The position numbers and the translations under genes were made by a program. Below the pieces are notes generated by a model, which saw only the letters and a list, made by a program, of their open reading frames with translations, made no database searches and was not told where the DNA came from. Positions 13,816 through 14,302 of a stretch of DNA of 14,302 bases are shown piece after piece; within the stretch, counting starts at the first letter, position 1; each line of letters begins with the position of its first letter. Origin of the DNA: JAUVXY01 sp964392345 (GTDB taxonomy: Bacteria; Actinomycetota; Humimicrobiia; Humimicrobiales; Humimicrobiaceae); NCBI GenBank assembly GCA_964392345.1, contig CAYMPQ010000044.1, positions 1-14,302 of the forward strand, given 5' to 3'.

Positions 13816-14194
13816 ATTCTGCAATTTTTACTTCTATTTTCTCCCCGGATTTTACTTTCTTGAGATCGAGCAAACTTTTTTTATCTTCTACAGAGCCTAC
13901 AACTGTTACAGGGCTTGCTGCCTGCGGTTTTTCTCCAATACTGGCTGGAGTTTTACCAAAGAAAATGCACAAAGCATTTCCCGGGGGCCAGAAAGCAACT
14001 GTGCCTATGTCTAAAGTCTCTACGCCATTTTCCAGTTCTGCTTCCATTGGAATGGAAAAATATATCTCGTTGCCCCACGTATTTAAATATGATGTGATTG
14101 GAAGTATGCTCAGTATTTTCTTGGAAGTTTTAGAATTATTTAATTTAACTTTAAATTTATGATTTTTGATTATCACTTCTATTTTATCAGCCAT
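13814..14194 (-). CDS. Cyclophilin-like fold protein (TM1367/DUF369-like)
   Basis: The 126-residue protein closely follows the pattern of the small cyclophilin-like family represented by Thermotoga TM1367: NTWGNEIYFSIP, then IGTVAFWPPGNALCIFFGKTP, then a PASxVxVVG-like segment (ASPVTVVGSV) and a C-terminal KSGEKIEVKIA. The fold is that of cyclophilins but family members lack the usual isomerase active site and their role is unknown. The ATG at 14194 is preferred because AAAGGAG lies 8-10 bp before it; a TTG at 14215 adds seven residues that include the ribosome site. Its stop codon coincides with the breakpoint of the Ig-like fragment on the other strand. Confidence 0.87.
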   Translation of the reverse strand: MADKIEVIIKNHKFKVKLNNSKTSKKILSILPITSYLNTWGNEIYFSIPMEAELENGVETLDIGTVAFWPPGNALCIFFGKTPASIGEKPQAASPVTVVGSVEDKKSLLDLKKVKSGEKIEVKIAE

Positions 14195-14257
14195 AATTAA
14201 TTTTTCTCCTTTCAAATTTTTGAAATCAAAGAAATTAATTTGCTATATGTTTAATGT

Positions 14258-14266
14258 ATTTTACCA
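14258..14266 (-). promoter_or_regulatory. Possible extended -10 promoter of the cyclophilin-like gene
   Basis: On the - strand TGGTAAAAT fits an extended -10 element (TGn followed by a near-TATAAT) about 64 bp before the ATG. No good -35 is seen, as is allowed for extended -10 promoters. The region is very AT-rich. Confidence 0.35.
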
Positions 14267-14302
14267 TTTTAATTTTAATTATGCCTTAAAAAACTGCATG
14301 TA

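Noticed and set aside
13860..14162. Plus-strand frames opposite the cyclophilin-like gene
   Set aside because: Antisense shadows; the - strand protein has clear family motifs.
1..14302. CRISPR array, rRNA genes or insertion sequence
   Set aside because: No regularly spaced direct repeats of CRISPR size, no rRNA-like sequence and no transposase motif or clear terminal inverted repeats were seen.

Overview
The window is AT-rich, gene-dense bacterial DNA from a strict anaerobe. It carries a cytoplasmic NAD(P)-linked [NiFe] hydrogenase, its maturation genes, and a superoxide/peroxide-reducing operon of the kind found in anaerobes. Ribosome sites are strong GGAGG types. The Ig-like surface protein fragments near the right end resemble, from memory only, repeated lipoproteins of Atribacterota and related deep-subsurface or thermophilic anaerobes. 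A Firmicutes-like anaerobe is equally possible, so the phylum is not settled by sequence reading alone.

Left part (1-2437, + strand): the end of a hydrogenase gamma subunit (FAD/NAD-binding, [2Fe-2S]), then the small (delta) and large (alpha) subunits of a group 3 (probably 3b, sulfhydrogenase-type) [NiFe] hydrogenase. The gap behind it (2438-2682) holds a possible structured RNA and a good promoter overlapped by a dyad. The promoter drives an Rrf2-type regulator, a rubrerythrin with N-terminal rubredoxin domain, desulfoferrodoxin (superoxide reductase) and classical rubrerythrin (2683-4710).

Middle (4737-9515, - strand, convergent with the rubrerythrin operon): hypF-hypC-hypD-hypE, which make and insert the Fe(CN)2CO group of the hydrogenase. 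The genes overlap or nearly abut. hypE appears to start at an ATT codon: its conserved HGxGG N-terminus is encoded in frame but no ATG, GTG or TTG precedes it. hypA, hypB and the large-subunit endopeptidase are not in the window.

Right part (9534-14302) is accessory in character. It contains an ECF sigma factor overlapping a one-helix membrane anti-sigma factor, then a 5'-truncated Ig-like/beta-sandwich surface protein lacking its signal peptide. Next come debris with a possible frameshifted fragment and a vapBC toxin-antitoxin pair whose promoter carries three 13-bp direct repeats. Last are a 102-bp second fragment of the same Ig-like domain and a convergent cyclophilin-like gene. The two Ig fragments align without gaps and bracket vapBC, which suggests decay or recombination among members of a repeated surface-protein family.

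Together, the hydrogenase genes and hyp genes form one functional unit (H2/NAD(P)H redox balance). The oxidative-stress operon between them probably protects oxygen-sensitive metal enzymes using reducing power from the same pool. No undescribed system is firmly demonstrated. The most testable oddities are the hypE ATT start, the 2437-2562 RNA candidate, the vapBC iterons and the paired Ig fragments.
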